Shown: piece after piece, positions 1 through 10,765 of the stretch
Layout: each line of letters begins with the position of its first letter
Position numbering within the stretch: position 1 is the first letter of the stretch
NCBI GenBank assembly: GCA_037127315.1
Contig: JBBBDQ010001279.1
Coordinates: forward strand, 849,001 to 913,000
From: Ascarosepion bandense
Lineage: Eukaryota > Mollusca > Cephalopoda > Sepiida > Sepiidae
DNA length: 64,000 bases
Direction of reading: 5' to 3'
Program-made: the position numbers and the translations under genes
The notes under the pieces: generated by a model
What the model was told of the DNA's origin: nothing
Seen by the model: only the letters and a program-made list of their open reading frames with translations
Databases searched by the model: none

Positions 1-20
1 TTTTATGAATAAAATATGGA

Positions 21-1006
21 CATTATTGTATTAAGAAAAACATTATTGTGTTAAGAAAAACATTATTGTATTAAGAAAAACATTATTGTATTAAGAAAAA
101 CATTACTGTATTAAGAAAAACATTATTGTATTAAGAAAAGCATTATTGTATTAAGAAAAACATTATTGTATTAAGAAAAACATTATTGTATTAAGAAAAG
201 CATTATTGTATTAAGAAAAACATTACTGTATTAAGAAAAACATTATTGTATTAAGAAAAGCATTATTGTATTAAGAAAAACATTATTGTATTAAGAAAAA
301 CATTATTGTATTAAGAAAAACATTACTGTATTAAGAAAAACATTATTGTATTAAGAAAAACATTACTGTATTAAGAAAAACATTATTGTATTAAGAAAAA
401 CATTATTGTATTAAGAAAAACATTACTGTATTAAGAAAAACATTATTGTATTAAGAAAAACATTATTGTATTAAGAAAAACATTACTGTATTAAGAAAAA
501 CATTATTGTATTAAGAAAAACATTATTGTATTAAGAAAAACATTACTGTATTAAGAAAAACATTATTGTATTAAGAAAAACATTATTGTATTAAGAAAAA
601 CATTACTGTATTAAGAAAAACATTATTGTATTAAGAAAAACATTACTGTATTAAGAAAAACATTATTGTATTAAGAAAAACATTACTGTATTAAGAAAAA
701 CATTATTGTATTAAGAAAAACATTATTGTATTAAGAAAAACATTACTGTATTAAGAAAAACATTATTGTATTAAGAAAAACATTATTGTATTAAGAAAAA
801 CATTACTGTATTAAGAAAAACATTATTGTATTAAGAAAAACATTATTGTATTAAGAAAAACATTACTGTATTAAGAAAAACATTATTGTATTAAGAAAAA
901 CATTATTGTATTAAGAAAAACATTACTGTATTAAGAAAAACATTATTGTATTAAGAAAAACATTACTGTATTAAGAAAAACATTATTGTATTAAGAAAAA
1001 CATTAT
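21..1006. repeat. 20-bp satellite array, about 49 units
   Basis: The unit cattattgtattaagaaaaa repeats head to tail with no length variation. Two substitutions recur: attATtg versus attACtg, and a terminal A versus G. From about 421 on, the T and C variants mostly follow a T-T-C order, giving a 60-bp higher-order unit. The array begins at the window edge, so its true length is unknown. It has no coding sense. Confidence 0.97.
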
Positions 1007-1074
1007 TCAATGAATAAGAATAGTTTTCATTGTTTAGAATTTGAATTATGATAATTTATAAAGTTTTAAATCTT

Positions 1075-1180
1075 TCTTCACTTTCCCCTCTAAAAGTTTC
1101 TCATTCGCTTTCACTCGCTGTACACCCCCACGTGCATCTTAGTGACATTATCGCCTTGCTTCTGATAAAATGATATTAAA
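1075..1180 (+). mobile_element. LINE 3' tail relic (CR1/Jockey-like)
   Basis: The stretch ends with a decayed form of the tail seen better at 34280-34345 and in reverse at 12915-12970: a gccttgct core followed by an A-rich ATTAAAA-type end. Only the last ~100 bases are recognisable. No coding part is visible. Confidence 0.4.
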
Positions 1181-2328
1181 AATATATGTCCATAATTTAT
1201 TTAATGTGTCAGCTTTTTCGGGGCAATTTTTACATTTAATAATTGAAAAAAGTCAGAATAATTCTTTGTATAAAATAATAGAGTCGATTGTAAATATATC
1301 CGCTATAATTGCATAATTACTTAAATATTAACGGGCCGTTTTTTGATGATAAGGTTCGTTTTAGCATTCTTTAAATGCTTTTTGTTGTTGTTTTTGTTTT
1401 TTTTTACTTTTAATGATTTTAAAAGCTAAATTCTTTCCTACGTACATCAATAAAGTTAATTGTATCGATCAAATTCCTAGATTATTCATACAGAAAATAT
1501 AATCAATGTAATTGCAAAATTACTTAAATATGTCTGTCAATTATCGGCCGTACAGACCATGTTTGCTTTTTTGGGGTGGGATAATTTTAGTACTAATGAT
1601 TAATGTTTTCAAATGCAGAATTATTTCTTTGCCATGGTCTTTTTCCTTCAGTACAGAGTCATTTTTCTGTTGATCTAAAATAGATTTTTACGCTGGCTCG
1701 CAAATGTGCAAACAGTGAAGAAAAGAGAGTTATTTTTATTTCGTATTCACCACATCACTTCCCTGCCCATTATTTACCGACACAGGTCAGTTAGTAAATT
1801 AATAAAGATGAGAAAAAAACCGTGCAAATTTTACGGTTTTCCTATTCAAATTTTCTGCCATTCTAAACTCTTAAGCTAATGATTGAATGAGTTCATCATG
1901 ACAATAAAATATCCATAAAAATTCCCATATGGTGTCGCTTAACAACTTTAACAAAATATTACAACAACAATCATAAATATGAATTCGGGTCGTTATATTA
2001 AGGAGTGGGTACCAATGAAAGGATTCAAAATTGACAACTTTTTTTTCCATTTCAACAAAACAATCATTAAACACGTCTGCCTTCACTTCCCTTCTTTCTT
2101 TCTTTCTTTCTTTCTTTCTTTTTTTCATTCATTTTCTTACTGAAACCAATTAGTGACTTTTCCTATTTTCCACGCGATTAAAACGGAATAGTTCATTATT
2201 TATGAAAGGATTTATCTTTACTTATTGCTTTCTTTTCCTTTTTTCTTTCTAGCCAAAATTACCGTGTTACGAACATTTCTCTGAATATTAATATTTTATA
2301 TTAAAATAAAGACTATTGTGCATTTATT

Positions 2329-2330
<2 letters not shown>
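1181..2330. other. AT-rich stretch without recognised features
   Basis: No gene or known repeat family was recognised here, apart from a short (CTTT)n run at about 2094-2120. A minus-strand open frame across that run encodes only Lys/Arg-rich sequence and is not supported as a gene. Confidence 0.5.
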
Positions 2331-2394
<64 letters not shown>

Positions 2395-2507
2395 TGGCTT
2401 GGCTTCATGAACGAAGATTTATGAAAGGGGGTGAACGCATTCGACTGCTGGTACATTGATATCCGACTAGGCCGATGCGGGATAGGTAAGTTGGGATGCA
2501 GTGACTG

Positions 2508-2560
<53 letters not shown>
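2331..2560. repeat. Two (TA)n tracts (2331-2386 and 2514-2559)
   Basis: Two nearly pure TA dinucleotide tracts of about 55 and 45 bp flank a non-repetitive ~125-bp segment. Similar tracts occur throughout the window, often at the edges of transposon fragments. Confidence 0.95.
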
Positions 2561-2563
<3 letters not shown>

Positions 2564-3187
2564 AAAAAGTGCGAGAAGCCGTGAACGTTTTGTTTAAAGT
2601 GTAGCTTTATTGTTATTATTATTAACATTACTTGCATTTTATATGATATATTAAGTGTCCATAATGGTATTTGTGTCGCTACACGTGTTTAGAGTCTAAA
2701 ATCTACCATCTTCAGGTGAATAAACGTGTGCCTTTACACATCGAGATCCGTTTGTTTTTCTGATGACCAAAATATCGTGTATATATAAATAAGTGGTGAC
2801 CAGGTCAGAAAATTCATATGCGTGCGTGTTTATTTTTTTATAATATTTTTTTTTTAGCCTTCCGTTTTGGAAGTCAGTCACCTTTCATTGGTCAAATAAT
2901 TTTTTACTCTGACTTGCGAAATTTGATTTCCTCTTTACACTTCAAAATTGTTTTCAGTGATTTTGATTCAATTCTACTCTACGGGTCATCTAGTTCTTTT
3001 TATTGTTTTTAGGATACTATTTTTTGTAATGGTTCGGGAATTTTTTTTTTTTTTTAGCGCGTTTGAATTTAGTATGTCTGTGTATGTGTGTCTTAGGTTT
3101 TTCATGTTGTTTTGTTGAGGAAAGGCTTGAATTTTTTTATATATATTTCTTCCTGCATCATGAGCGTGTCAATCTGCATTTTGGTAC

Positions 3188-3226
3188 ATTTTGTTTTGAC
3201 ATTAGAAGAATATTGTCTCATCAGTT
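3188..3226 (-). ncRNA. Degenerate hammerhead-like motif, inverted partner
   Basis: Read on the minus strand, this segment has the CTGATGA core (3224-3218), a shortened stem II (GACA/TGTC) and AAAAC where GAAAC is required. Stem III no longer pairs. It lies head to head with the intact motif at 3258-3315, forming an imperfect palindrome. The loss of G12 and of stem III predicts no cleavage activity. Confidence 0.45.
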
Positions 3227-3257
3227 AGTTAACAATGATAGTTACCATCATTGATAT

Positions 3258-3315
3258 CTACCTGATGAGACATTGTTCTTTCAATGTCGAAACAAAATGT
3301 ACAATTTTGTAGTAG
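3258..3315 (+). ncRNA. Hammerhead ribozyme (type I topology), complete core
   Basis: All core elements are present in order. Stem I 5' strand is CTAC (3258-3261); CTGATGA is at 3262-3268. Stem II is 7 bp (3269-3275 with 3282-3288) closed by a 6-nt loop. GAAA is at 3289-3292. Stem III is 7 bp (3292-3298 with 3304-3310) closed by a 5-nt loop. The cleavage-site nucleotide H17 is A3311, preceded by U16.1 (T3310). Stem I 3' strand GTAG (3312-3315) pairs perfectly with CTAC. Stems II and III are closed and stem I is open, so the topology is type I. Self-cleavage between 3311 and 3312 is predicted. Hammerheads of this topology are known from Penelope-like elements and small retrotransposing circular RNAs; the host element here is not identified. 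Stem I is only 4 bp, so activity may depend on loop contacts I cannot see. Confidence 0.8.
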
Positions 3316-3440
3316 TTTGTAGTTTGCACATGTTCTAAAGTAATAATTAATAAATATTCATTGCTCCATTTTTATATTGAGCACTGATTTAAATTACAGT
3401 TTTGAAGATTGCAATTATTTTATTCGTTCTAATTCATTTG

Positions 3441-3482
<42 letters not shown>

Positions 3483-3496
3483 CCACAAGTATGGCA

Positions 3497-3549
<53 letters not shown>

Positions 3550-3590
3550 CATACTTGTGGATTATATATAATATGTCATGCTCGTGGATT
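3441..3590. repeat. (TA)n tracts inside an inverted repeat
   Basis: Two TA tracts (about 3441-3480 and 3499-3547). The second is flanked by inverted arms: aatccacaagtatggca on the left (from 3480) and its near complement tgtcatacttgtggatt on the right (from 3547). A third copy of the arm follows at about 3570-3590. The whole can fold into one long hairpin with a TA-rich core. Confidence 0.85.
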
Positions 3591-3887
3591 ATTTTTTTTT
3601 ATTTGTTGTTTTTTTTATTTTGTTTTAATGTAAGATATACAATAGTAGATACATCAATATATATCTTGACGTTATTTTAGACGGCATATAGATATAAATA
3701 TTTTGCCGTCATTTTTGACAGCACGGGTCCACTCGTTTAATAATAATTTAGAACACAGTGAGATTTCATTTAATTTATGGTAATTGGATATTTGGCGATT
3801 GCCTTACTCGATTTCTGTTGTTTGATATTGCGTGTCTGAAAATGGCACATCTATTGCGGTCGCCATAGGTTCTCGGGACGCATGACC

Positions 3888-3945
3888 AGCTAAGACCAGC
3901 TATAACCAGCTATAACCAGCTAAGACACACCTAAACCAGCTAGGA
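3888..3945. repeat. Short 10-bp tandem repeat
   Basis: About five units of a 10-bp motif (accagctata / accagctaag) occur in tandem. The surrounding ~500 bases show no recognised gene. Confidence 0.7.
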
Positions 3946-4529
3946 CAACCTTAGTGCCCAGTAATCGCGTATGCGGGAACTGAGTAAAATTTGACCAGCG
4001 GCCTGATCGTACACGCTCATGTACCCACGTTAAAAACCGAACTCGTGTCACAATTCGCCTCGGGGAGTCAGGGTAAATAACACTTCATGTGCTTTTCACT
4101 GGGATCAAAGTGTAGTATCTGTTCTTATCAGCTTTATCTGATTTTTTCTCTTAACTTGTATCTTCCATTTAATTCTTTTGTCTTTCATTTTCTGTAGTAA
4201 AGTAGTGACTTTTCCTTTTTTTCCACACGATCAGATTGCGGAAAAGATAACTATTTACAGGGCATTGGCAGCAGAATCTAAATACTTTTATCTTCCCTTA
4301 TTTCTTTCTTTTTAGCAAAATCCTCGTCTTACGAACATTTCTCGTAATAATAATTTAAAAATGATTCAGCAGACGATGCCGTTTTATTTAAAGTAACTAA
4401 TTTTTGGCAAATGTCTTCCTCGGGTTCAGTCGTTCGCTACTGAACGTCTTAAAAATGACGATTTTATCACACTCCCCAATCTTTATTAGTCTTTCCGCCT
4501 TTAAGAGATTTTATGAAGACAAATGTGAT

Positions 4530-4945
4530 CTGCCTCTATTTCTGAGGTATTGTAATTATTTACACTATTTACATAATTCAAACTGTTGTCCTCATCTTTA
4601 TTGCCATATTCACCTTCAATATCTACTGTCTATATTTCTGAAATGAGCTATTGTAATTATTTACACTATTTACATTGTTCGGACTGAAGTCCCCATCTTT
4701 GTTGCCATATTCCCCTTCAATATCTACTGTCTATATTTCTGAAATGAGCTATGATAATTATGTACACTATTTACATTGTTCGGACTGATGTCCTCATCTT
4801 TGTTGCCATATTCACCTCAATATCTGTTTATATTTCTGAGATGAGGTATTGTAATTATTTACACTATTTACATAATTCGGACTGTTGTCCTCATCTTTGT
4901 TGCCATATTCACCTTCAATATCTGTCTATATTTCTGAGATGAGGT
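4530..4945. repeat. ~98-101-bp tandem repeat (dispersed family)
   Basis: Four units plus a partial one. Each contains gttgccatattcacc, tatatttctgagatgaggt and gtaattatttacactattt. The same family recurs at 14495-14990, 17030-18075 (split by a Helitron) and 40320-40710. Short open frames through it differ between copies and are not coding. Confidence 0.9.
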
Positions 4946-4947
4946 AT

Positions 4948-5475
4948 TAAATTTCGGCATTAAATGATCCATAAAGAGTTGATATGCCATTAAACAAACA
5001 AACCAAATCAAAGCTCCCAAGAAAATCAAATTTCAGTATTAAATGACCCATAAGGAGTCGATGTGTCGTTAAACAGACAAAACAAATCAAAGCTCCCAAG
5101 AAAATTAAATTTCAGCATTAAATGACCCATAAGTTGTTGATATGCAGTTCAAGAAACAAATCAAATCAAAGCTCCCAAGAAAATCAAATTTCGGCTATAA
5201 ATGACCCATAAGGAGTTGATGTGCCGTTAAACAAACAAATCAAATCAATGCTGTCATGAAAATCAAATTTAGGCTATAAATGACCCATAGGGAGTTGATA
5301 TGCCATTAAACAAACAAATAAGATCAAAGCTCCCAAGAAAATTACATTTCGGTATTAAATGACCCATAAGGAGTTGATATGCCATTAAACAAACAAATCA
5401 GATCAAAGCTCACAAGAAAATTACATTTCGGTATTAAATGACCCATAAGGAGTTGATATGCCGGTAATTAAACAA
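4948..5475. repeat. ~80-bp tandem repeat, about 6.5 units
   Basis: Units carry taaatgacccataaggagt, a run of caaacaaat and caaagctcccaagaaaat at a period near 80 bp. It directly abuts the 98-bp repeat. No coding potential is seen. Confidence 0.9.
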
Positions 5476-5599
5476 ATAGACGTTGGGATTTCCGTATTAC
5501 TGCTGGATAAAATGATAGGCAAGATACTTTTTGCTGTTTTCTATTCTATCATATCCTGGTACTTGTACTTACCAAAAGCCTACACCAATGTAATTTGGT

Positions 5600-5935
5600 A
5601 TATACCAATATGAGATGGTAACCGGGGTGCTGAGGTCTTAGAAATGATTGAAACAAAACGAAAATTAATACTGAGCATCAGGAAAAGACAGCTGAGGTTC
5701 CTGAGAGATGCAATGAGGAAGAAGGGCTTGGAGAATTTGATACTAACAGGCCAGATAGAGTGAAAAAGAGACAGGGGAAAGCAACGGATAACATATTTGA
5801 ATGTCCTAATCAGGTGGATGATGGAACGAGGGTTGCATAGTGTAATAGGAGAAAGCGTGCTCAGAGCCACCAGAGATAGGGAAACGTGGAAAACCATGAT
5901 CGCCTACGTCCTGAAGGGACAGGGCAGGTAGAGGA
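5600..5935 (+). pseudogene. LINE RT C-terminal tail (RTE-like, non-LTR)
   Basis: Translated on the plus strand, this reads as the end of an endonuclease/RT polyprotein. It contains IRKRQLRFL, MRKKGLENLILTGQIE, then KRDRGKQR after one in-frame stop, and ends ATRDRETWK..MIAYVLKGQGR with a natural stop at about 5930. The motif order (RQLRFLGH-type, EGLENL, RGRQR, RDRE-W) is typical of the tail of invertebrate non-LTR retrotransposon RTs. I favour an RTE-related clade but cannot fix it. It is 5'-truncated. Copies of the same tail occur inverted at 12239-12860, 18297-18385 and 42800-43990. Confidence 0.75.
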
Positions 5936-6054
5936 AGAAGAAGCGGGAACAAAAAGCCAAGGAACAGCTGCTTTACGGAGTGGAGTTGTTAGTTCAATGT
6001 TCAACCGTTTCCCTGGCCATTTCTTTTATTGTTTATATTGATCGTTAGCAGATA

Positions 6055-6243
6055 TTTTTTTTAATCATATCACCCCGAGCCAGGCGGTAACGCCACTGAT
6101 GCGCAGGGGGCTACGTAAGAGTGAAAAGATCGAAAAAGAGAAAGCCGGAAACCACATCCTAAACAGGGAACAAGAGATGAGCCTCTTCACCTGTTCAATA
6201 GACGTGGATGGAGTGTGATCAATAGACGTGGGTGGAGTGTGAA
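6055..6243 (-). mobile_element. SINE with LINE-derived 3' tail (family B)
   Basis: Minus-strand copy. The tail (6066-6120) matches the CR1/Jockey-like LINE 3' end (gccttgctcggggtgatatg then an A-rich end), and the body contains aaccacatcctaaacaggg on the plus strand. Its 5' end carries an extra duplication of the caatagacgtggrtggagtgtg segment. Other copies: 34180, 38045, 42254 and 46924. Confidence 0.8.
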
Positions 6244-6935
6244 ATATTGATATTAATCAATGATATGACGGCAGAATGATTAAGCAATCATGAACTGCCA
6301 CAAACTGACCCTAGAAAAAGAAAAGTTTCATAACAAACGACGAGTCGGCAAACATTATTCGCAGTTTCGGCTTGTAATTGCATTATGAATATTCAAACAT
6401 TTTTTGATCGACGAATGCGAATTAATTGAGGAAAGACACAAAGATCATTTTGTTCTCTGTTTGTCGATGACTATTTGATCTTATTACAGCGTATTTATCC
6501 ATGCTTGCAGTCAAAATCGACTGTGAAACGAATGATTCTCACACTTATATGTGGTATTAGTATCGGTTAATTTTGTCTAGCAGCACATCAGCATCAATTT
6601 AATACCGAAATCTAAATATTTTGAACAATTTTATGACTTCAACTGAATATATTCTAAACTCGACTGCATGCTTTCAACTGCAGATAAAATGTATTGTTTG
6701 TCATTTTGCTATAAATATGTCTCGTTAGTATTTTTTACCAAAGAAATGTCTATCTTACGGAGTTATACGGAAATTTACGAAACTGGCATTAGCCGACATA
6801 TTTGAATTTTTATTTATTTAACATTATTATTTTTGTCGAATACATGTTTTTTTATACTCAAATCCATTAAAAAATAATCATGTTAAACAAATAAAAATTC
6901 ATATATATATATATATATGTATAAAAACATACAAG
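6244..6935. other. Unannotated AT-rich stretch
   Basis: Nothing recognisable except a short (TA)n at about 6902-6918. Confidence 0.5.
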
Positions 6936-6939
6936 TTCA

Positions 6940-7130
6940 TCAATTTCCAAACACTCCTATACAAATTGATGGGAGAAACTTGATGCATGTAGAGTAATTT
7001 ACATATTTAGGAAGTAAGATGGATGCCAATGCACCCTTTCACAACGAAATAACGAAACGGACCTCCAAAGTTACAATCGTATGTTGGAAGCTTATGGAAG
7101 GAGAGAAGTGTCAAATTTGATACCAGAATA
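6940..7130 (+). pseudogene. LINE RT fragment
   Basis: The plus-strand translation resembles the post-YADD part of a LINE RT: FTYLGSKMDANA, then EITKRTSKVT and a basic run. It is interrupted by stops. A matching downstream portion (ITNRISKATRAFWNLR, LLYGSESWTPYRSH) lies at 7790-8230. The two parts are separated by the inverted RT block at 7136-7720, so the source element was probably split or rearranged. Confidence 0.6.
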
Positions 7131-7135
7131 CAGAT

Positions 7136-7720
7136 TTATTGTGGTTTATGTTTTAGTCCTTTCTTTTCGCTTTCTTTAGCTACCTTCTGTGGGTCTTGTA
7201 GTTTCCTTTCCGTGTCTTCTTTGATTTTAGTATCCCCAGCCTGTAGTTGGCATTTTGGGCTCCTCTTTTTACTGATGACCATGCATTCAGTTTTCGTGTA
7301 GTTTATGTTTAGTCCTTTCTTTTCGCTTTCTTTAGCTACCTTCTGTAGGTCTTGTAGTTTCCTTTCCGTGTCTTCTTTGATTTTAGTATCCCCAGCCTGT
7401 AGTTGGCATTTTGGGCTCCTCTTTTTACTGATGACCATGCATTCAGTTTTCGTGTAGTTTATGTTTAGTCCTTTCTTTTCGCTTTCTTTAGCTACCTTCT
7501 GTAGGTCTTGTAGTTTCCTTTCCGTGTCTTCTTTGATTTTAGTATCCCCAGCCTGTAGTTGGCATTTTGGGCTCCTCTTTTTACTGATGACCATGCATTC
7601 AGTTTTCTTGTAGTTTATGTTTAGTCCTTTCTTTTCGCTTTCTTTAGCTACCTTCTGTAGGGCTTGTAGTTTCCTTTCCGTATCTGCTATAAGCACTGTA
7701 TCATCTGCGTATAAGTGACC
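7136..7720 (-). pseudogene. LINE RT fragment with 156-bp in-frame tandem expansion
   Basis: On the minus strand, the RT catalytic motif LYADDTVLIAD is encoded at about 7720-7685. It is followed by ERKLQALQKVAKESEKKGL, NINYKKTECMVISKKRS and PKCQLQAGDTKIKE. This 52-residue (156-bp) segment is then repeated in frame, four copies in all, three complete and one truncated, without a stop. The copies are nearly identical, implying recent expansion. In ordinary LINE RTs this segment occurs once, so a working RT is unlikely. The frame ends where the plus-strand RT fragment resumes. A degenerate copy of the same RT region is at 49310-49570. Confidence 0.8.
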
Positions 7721-7789
7721 AAATAGACAGCGTTCTTATTTATTAATTGCATTGTGTGCTACATGTTGGCTAATGACGTAAATTACACT

Positions 7790-8230
7790 GGTCAGCACGA
7801 TATTTGTCTGCAAGAAGCAAAACAGGATTTGATGACGAAATAACAAATCGGATTTCCAAAGCTACAAGAGCATTTTGGAATCTTCGCTACTGTCTATAGA
7901 AGGAGAGAAGCATCAAATTTGACCCCAAAATAAGGGTTTATAGAACTACCGTTGATTACCAAACTCTTGTACGGCTCAGAATCGTGGACCCCATATAGGT
8001 CCCATATCAATCAGCTGGATATCTTTCACAGTCAATGTCCTCGCGTGATCTGTGACTGAACCTTTGGCGGTAGGGTGTCCAATGCTGCCCTTCTCGCAAA
8101 ATGCAATATTGGTGCAATTTAGACTTTTCTGATGCAACTTCGCTAGGCTGGTGATGTTGCAAGAATGAGTGACGGCAAAATACCTAATGTCCTCATAAAC
8201 AGACAGCTAGACAGTTGACAATGCAGTGTT
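7790..8230 (+). pseudogene. LINE RT C-terminal fragment
   Basis: Plus-strand translation in shifting frames gives SKATRAFWNLRYCL, LLYGSESWTPYRSHINQLD, then DATSLGW-type and RMSDGKIPNVLI-type segments, the usual order at the end of a LINE RT. Several stops and frameshifts. It ends at a (TA)n tract (8251-8281). Confidence 0.65.
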
Positions 8231-8245
8231 GGACAACTATGACTC

Positions 8246-8286
<41 letters not shown>

Positions 8287-8374
8287 GGAAATTTTTCTTT
8301 TTTTCTTTTTTCTTTTCTTTTTCCTTCTTCTTCTGTTTTTCCCCCTCTCCTTCTGTTTTGTTTAACCCACGTTT

Positions 8375-8640
8375 AACCCACATATAGGTCCCATATCAAT
8401 CAGCTGGATATCTTTCACAGTCAATGTCTTGGCGTGATCTGTGACTGAACCTTTGGCGGTAGGGTGTCCAATGCTGCTCTTCTCGCAAAATGCAATATTG
8501 GTGCAATTTAAACTTTTCTGATGCAACTTCGCTAGGCTGGTGATGTTGCAAGGATGAGTGACATCAAAATACCTAATGTCCTCATAAACAGACAGATAGA
8601 CAGTGGACAAAGGGGTGTTGGACGACTATGACTTGAAGCT
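8375..8640 (+). pseudogene. Second copy of the LINE RT C-terminal fragment
   Basis: This near-duplicate of 7976-8230 starts at ggtcccatatcaatcagctg and is separated from it by the (TA)n tract and a CT-rich stretch. It is a local duplication or an independent 5'-truncated copy. The minus-strand 82-residue open frame over it is a shadow. Confidence 0.65.
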
Positions 8641-9685
8641 ATAGGGAAATGGTTAATGTTTCTTGATTCGGCCTTGTGTCATACATAACCGAACACGTTA
8701 CAGCTTAGAATTTATTTGTTATATTCAGGCGGTTGTCAGCATGTTAGAATGTGTGGATTTGCGCGGAATACCCGAAGAATAAAAATATAAATTTTGCATG
8801 TGAAACTAGAAATTTATTGTTAGAAAAGTATAACATAAATTGTAAAAGTTAATGTTCAATGAGAAAGTTAAGAGTATCAAGTGTTCATGGTAGTAACTTG
8901 TTCGAAAGAGTTTATATGTATGTATGTATGTATGTATGTATTAGCGTTTCTTTGGTAGAAATGTCTTTGAACGGAGAAGAAGAAGTAAAAAGAATCAGCA
9001 CACGAGAAAGGAGAAGAGAACGACCGTCCGGGTGGACTTGAAGTTTCTCCCTTGTTCTATTTTAGCTTGTCGTCTCTGCTGCTTCCATGTGACTGTCTGA
9101 CTGATTTTCGTTTTGCCTTTTATAACCATTTAGTTTTTTCGCAGTGGATCGCTAACTCTTTCAAGTCCTGCAAATCGCTTCCATTGGTCAGAAAATCAAT
9201 TTAACATCTACTAGCGAAATCCGGTTTCGACTTTTTCTTTCAGCACATGGTCAATTCTTTTTACATTTGGCAAAAGCAGGATTTCAAACGTCATTGTGAA
9301 TTCTTGTAAAAGTGGAGAAGAAAGTTGCTTTTAATTCTTCCTATCCACCACAGACTCGTGCATACACCAAGAAAACAACTAATTCAAACTACAGACTCTC
9401 GAAGCAATATACATTAAAAAAACTCAAGCTGTCACTTAATAGAATCATTTACGAATACTGTAGTAATGTTTTAAAATGTTTCTAAAAAGAACCGTTTTTT
9501 CATACCTTAATACGCGCATGACCATGACATTTCAACACAATTCCATAGTGGATAATTTTCACGTTCTAATTAATGCTTAGTATAACTATCAACCGTTTCA
9601 TTTAAAGCAGAAAGAAAAAATTACAGTAAATATATAGCACAACACAGGTTTGTGGTTATTTTTTACTACTACGTGTTACTACTAC
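8641..9685. other. Unannotated stretch
   Basis: No recognised gene or repeat apart from a short (TATG)n at about 8915-8940. Open frames here are under 65 codons and match nothing I know. Confidence 0.5.
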
Positions 9686-9689
9686 TTGC

Positions 9690-10140
9690 ACTCCTGAAGA
9701 TGATCTCAGAAGTAGATTGAAACTACTTGAGAAATGGAAAATAATAACAACTTCCAAAGTTACAACGTATTTCCTTCATCCACTAATTATAATACACGGA
9801 AGATTATCCGTGAGTATGAACGGATTTTATTAAAAATAAGCAAACATAATGTTTGTAATTTATATAATCATACATGCCTAAAAGTGAATTTGCTGCCAAA
9901 ATATACACACACATAGAGTCATCTGCTGACATACCTATTTCGCTATATCACAGCTCATCAGTACGACTAGACATTCGATTGCTTCTAGCCAGGGTTGAAA
10001 CTCAACCGAATTGACATCATGCGGCGGTTCTATCTCTGAGTTAGGGCTCTCGGTGGAGGAATGCGGAATTTGGCGTGTTATATACAATGTAAACACACGC
10101 CAAAAGCCGAGAGCGTTCAAATTCATGACTGAAAGAACGA
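9690..10140. mobile_element. Penelope-associated repeat
   Basis: Contains a segment also found at 11500-11585 (inverted) and 11690-11815, and on the minus strand a segment shared with about 35870-35950 (the gtgtttacattgtatataac region). On the minus strand at 9970-9922 there is CTGATGA, a short stem and GAAAT, resembling the minimal hammerheads of Penelope-like elements, but without good pairing next to the core. Assignment to a Penelope-like element rests on this and on nearby 3' fragments. Confidence 0.4.
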
Positions 10141-10199
10141 TGCGTAAATGCGTGGGTAACTACTATTTTTAATGTCTACCATTTCTCCATAGTGCTCAA

Positions 10200-10221
10200 T
10201 GGGTGTATGAGAGCGTAAATA

Positions 10222-10274
<53 letters not shown>

Positions 10275-10275
10275 A
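10200..10275. repeat. (TA)n tract
   Basis: A pure TA tract of about 50 bp. A second tract of 26 bp lies at 10465-10490, against the Penelope-type 3' fragment. Confidence 0.95.
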
Positions 10276-10489
10276 AGGTTTTCGTCTTCGGGGTTTTTTC
10301 TTTCGAACACAGCTTATGCATTGTTTGTTTCTTTTTTTTTTATTCCCCTCTACCCATTTGATAGTACCTTTTGGGTTTGACGACTAACTTTACCGATTTG
10401 TTAGCAGTAGGTTTTTCTGATTTCGGTCGTGATTAGTGCTACTGTTTTGTTGGTACGTTTTACAATATATATATATATATATATATATA

Positions 10490-10765
10490 TTGTATTGAGG
10501 CAGCAGATAATTTTCTAAACATATACTGTTAAATATAAGAGATAATGAATGTCTATTATTTTTAATCATGAGCCGTTCTAAACATGGTATTTTGGCTTTA
10601 ATTTCAGTTGAAAATAAAGACAAAAATTCTCCAACATTTAGGTAATTTTTGATTAAGTTGGTTTTAAGCTTTCGGCTCACATGAGTCATCTTCAGAGAGG
10701 TTACAAGGACGTTAACACAAAACCATCCACCATTAGCGACGATTTTATCTTGTGTTGACATAAAA
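10490..10765 (-). mobile_element. Penelope-like 3' region copy
   Basis: The minus strand matches, segment by segment, the plus-strand region 59380-59630 that follows a Penelope GIY-YIG fragment. Both contain a ctgaagatg...gtgagc.gaaagctt block and gaacggctcatrattaaa. Both copies abut a (TA)n tract. The 123- and 91-codon open frames in the two copies are partly similar, but I regard the region as 3' untranslated. Confidence 0.6.
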
